From Runella sp. SP2 (GTDB taxonomy: Bacteria > Bacteroidota > Bacteroidia > Cytophagales > Spirosomataceae), in contig NZ_CP031030.1 of the NCBI RefSeq assembly GCF_003711225.1, positions 5,580,001 to 5,644,000 on the forward strand: a stretch of 64,000 nt of DNA, in the 5' to 3' direction. Positions within the stretch are counted from its first letter, which is position 1. Each line of letters starts with the position of its first letter. The notes below the pieces were generated by a model. That model was not told where the DNA came from. It did no database searches and saw only the letters and a list, made by a program, of their open reading frames with translations. Positions 62,257 through 64,000 of this stretch are shown here, one piece after another. The translations under genes were made by a program, and so were the position numbers.

Positions 62257-64000
62257 CTACTCTGTCTTCAGGCTTTTTACAGGATTCATCAGCGCTGCTT
62301 TTAGCGACTGAAAACCGACCGTCAGGCACGCAATCCCGATGGCCAACATGCCTGCCGCCGCAAATACCCACCACGAAACTGTGATGCGAGAGGCAAAATC
62401 TTTCAGCCATTGTTCGGTCAAATACCACGCAATTGGCGAAGCAATCAGAATCGCAATAAGCACCAATTTGAGGAAGTCTTTGGACAGCAGTGCCATGATT
62501 CCAACTGTGGATGCCCCCAACACTTTGCGAATCCCAATCTCTTTGGTACGAGACTCAACGGTGAAAGTGGCCAAGCCAAACAACCCTAAACAAGCAATAA
62601 AAATCGCCCACAACGACGCCGTCGTGAAAATACGGCTGTATTGTTGTTCGGATACATAAAGTTTGTTGTAATTGTCATCGACAAAAGAGTAGTCAAACGG
62701 ATTGCCAGGGAAGTATGTCTTGTACAATTTATCCAAAGCCGCAATTTTTTCAGGCATTCGGTCGGCGGTTAATCGGATGGTGAAATAGGTACTGTTGTTT
62801 TGGGGATAAAAAATGATAGGATCAATCGTTCTTTTCAACCCTGTATGATGGTAGTTTTTCACCACCCCAATCACGTCCAAATAACGCTCATCCCACTTGA
62901 TTTTGGTACGAAGGGCTTCTTCTGCGTTCGCAAATCCCAATAACTCTACCGCTCGTTCATTGAGCAATACTTTACTATTTTGGTTCCAATCTATATCACA
63001 TTCGGCGGGGGTAAAGTTGCGCCCCGCTTTGAGGTCGATTTGATAAGTTTTCAGAAAACGGTCGCCAATGATGGCAAACGAGTACGAAATGAGTTCATCG
63101 CCTGGTTTGGTTTTAGGTTGCGTAAAACCTGAGGTCGCAAAATTATACCAACCGCTCGGCACCGCCCCTGAGGTCGCGTAGTCTTTCACAAACGTTTGTT
63201 GCATTAGCTCGTTCTGAAACGTCGTTTGGCGAACTTTGTAAGTAGCATCTTTGCCTACTTCTGGCCCACGAACCACCAACAATTGCTGCGGATTTAGTCC
63301 CAAGCTCTGCGTTTGCATGTGGTGTAGCTGACGATAAATGACCATCGTCGTGACGACCAAGCACACCGAAATCGCAAACTGAAACACCACCAATGATTTT
63401 CTCAGTAACCCACCACCCGACGTTTTGGCTAACTGACCTTTTAAGGTTTTAACAGGGTTGTAATTGGAAAGTAAAAAGGCCGTGTATCCCCCAGAAAATA
63501 ACGAACCTAAAAGCAAAATGCCCAAGCCCCAAGCCCATACCGACGTAGAAGCCAAAGAGGCAAAAGACAACGGCGTCCCGATAAGTTCATTAAAAAATGG
63601 CTGAAGTAAAAGTACTATCAGCACAGCTAATCCAAAACTTAGGAAATTGACCAACAGCGATTCGCCCAAAAACTGCCGCACCAAGTGGCTTTGTGTTGCG
63701 CCCACCACTTTCCGAACCCCCACTTCGTTGGCCCGTTTGAGCGACTGAGCCGTCGAAAGGTTGACGTAGTTGAACCAACCAATCACCAGAATCAAAAACG
63801 CAATTCCCCCCAACATATAGACGTATTTGAGATTTCCTTGCGTAAGGTACGTGTCGCTCAAGGAAGCCGCCAAATGCACGTTTTTGAGAGGTACAAGACG
63901 AAACTTTACGCCGTCGTTTTCTTTGCTGAGTTCGTTTCTTAGGGCGGTTAGTTTTTTCTCAAAAACTGAAGGGAGAACGTTGTTATTGAGTTGAAAAAAT
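62257..64000 (-). CDS. MacB/FtsX-type ABC permease, paralogue 10 (N-terminus beyond window)
   Basis: The frame is open to the right edge, leaving about 580 C-terminal residues. Coupling motifs are SLKRANEVGVRKVVGATQ (Asn for Lys) and ESRTKEIGIRKVLGAST. The first periplasmic domain shows LKNVHLAASLSD in the DIHL place, and the second shows VVKNYHHTGLK. It ends NPVKSLKTE. The visible part contains both FtsX blocks and the second periplasmic domain. The array may continue beyond the window. Confidence 0.88.
   Translation of the reverse strand, partial: FFQLNNNVLPSVFEKKLTALRNELSKENDGVKFRLVPLKNVHLAASLSDTYLTQGNLKYVYMLGGIAFLILVIGWFNYVNLSTAQSLKRANEVGVRKVVGATQSHLVRQFLGESLLVNFLSFGLAVLIVLLLQPFFNELIGTPLSFASLASTSVWAWGLGILLLGSLFSGGYTAFLLSNYNPVKTLKGQLAKTSGGGLLRKSLVVFQFAISVCLVVTTMVIYRQLHHMQTQSLGLNPQQLLVVRGPEVGKDATYKVRQTTFQNELMQQTFVKDYATSGAVPSGWYNFATSGFTQPKTKPGDELISYSFAIIGDRFLKTYQIDLKAGRNFTPAECDIDWNQNSKVLLNERAVELLGFANAEEALRTKIKWDERYLDVIGVVKNYHHTGLKRTIDPIIFYPQNNSTYFTIRLTADRMPEKIAALDKLYKTYFPGNPFDYSFVDDNYNKLYVSEQQYSRIFTTASLWAIFIACLGLFGLATFTVESRTKEIGIRKVLGASTVGIMALLSKDFLKLVLIAILIASPIAWYLTEQWLKDFASRITVSWWVFAAAGMLAIGIACLTVGFQSLKAALMNPVKSLKTE

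Noticed and set aside
42278-64000. A CRISPR-like or short tandem-repeat reading of the many repeated CGAATxCCxATTTCTTTGGT sequences
   Set aside because: These recur because every permease encodes the same coupling motif; spacing is gene-scale and the sequence is coding.

Overview
The window looks like a piece of a Bacteroidota chromosome, most likely of the order Cytophagales. The signs are several -7 promoter boxes of the form TANNTTTG (some with a TTG about 20 nt upstream), weak or absent Shine-Dalgarno sequences, the gene order pheT / coiled-coil protein / zapA / rny, a LytS-LytTR pair, two-component-propeller and FISUMP secreted proteins, and a large expansion of roughly 800-residue MacB/FtsX-type permeases. 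The genus cannot be fixed from the sequence alone. No rRNA, tRNA, CRISPR array, transposase or phage gene was seen, and no stretch longer than 300 bases lacks a gene.

Layout. 1-9.5 kb: the 3' part of a bestrophin channel, pyrB, a secreted GH43 glycosidase, a remnant of a polyvalent-type kinase, ppc, a helix-hairpin-helix/outer-membrane barrel protein and a lipoprotein. 9.6-13.3 kb: mraY standing alone, an outer-membrane barrel protein, and a minus-strand operon of dgkA-like kinase, membrane protein and small winged-helix regulator. 13.4-21.3 kb: a giant alpha-2-macroglobulin lipoprotein, a LytS/LytTR two-component system and an orphan DUF2281 antitoxin-like protein. 21.3-22.9 kb: an AT-rich two-gene cassette (DUF4365 nuclease-fold protein plus an unrecognised 360-residue partner). 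23-27.7 kb: an ABC-F ATPase, kynureninase, a lipoprotein and lgt. 27.9-35 kb, all minus strand: a TolC-MacB-ATPase pair, rny, zapA, a coiled-coil protein and pheT.

From 35.1 kb to the right edge every gene is on the minus strand, and ten paralogous permeases dominate. One follows a membrane-anchored winged-helix regulator. The other nine form a nearly continuous array from 42.3 to 64 kb, broken only by a VOC-family gene. Between the two groups lie a propeller lipoprotein, a frameshifted and truncated copy of it, a FISUMP protein and two small exported proteins. No ATPase gene lies inside the array. The only MacB-type ATPase in the window is the one paired with TolC at 27.9-29.9 kb, and it may serve several permeases.

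The array carries visible marks of recombination: a 107-bp, almost identical sequence at two successive gene junctions, a 60-bp decayed permease start next to the VOC gene, and palindromic repeats lodged between permease genes. Several families of dispersed palindromes lie between genes elsewhere, and one has become part of the signal-peptide coding region of the macroglobulin gene.
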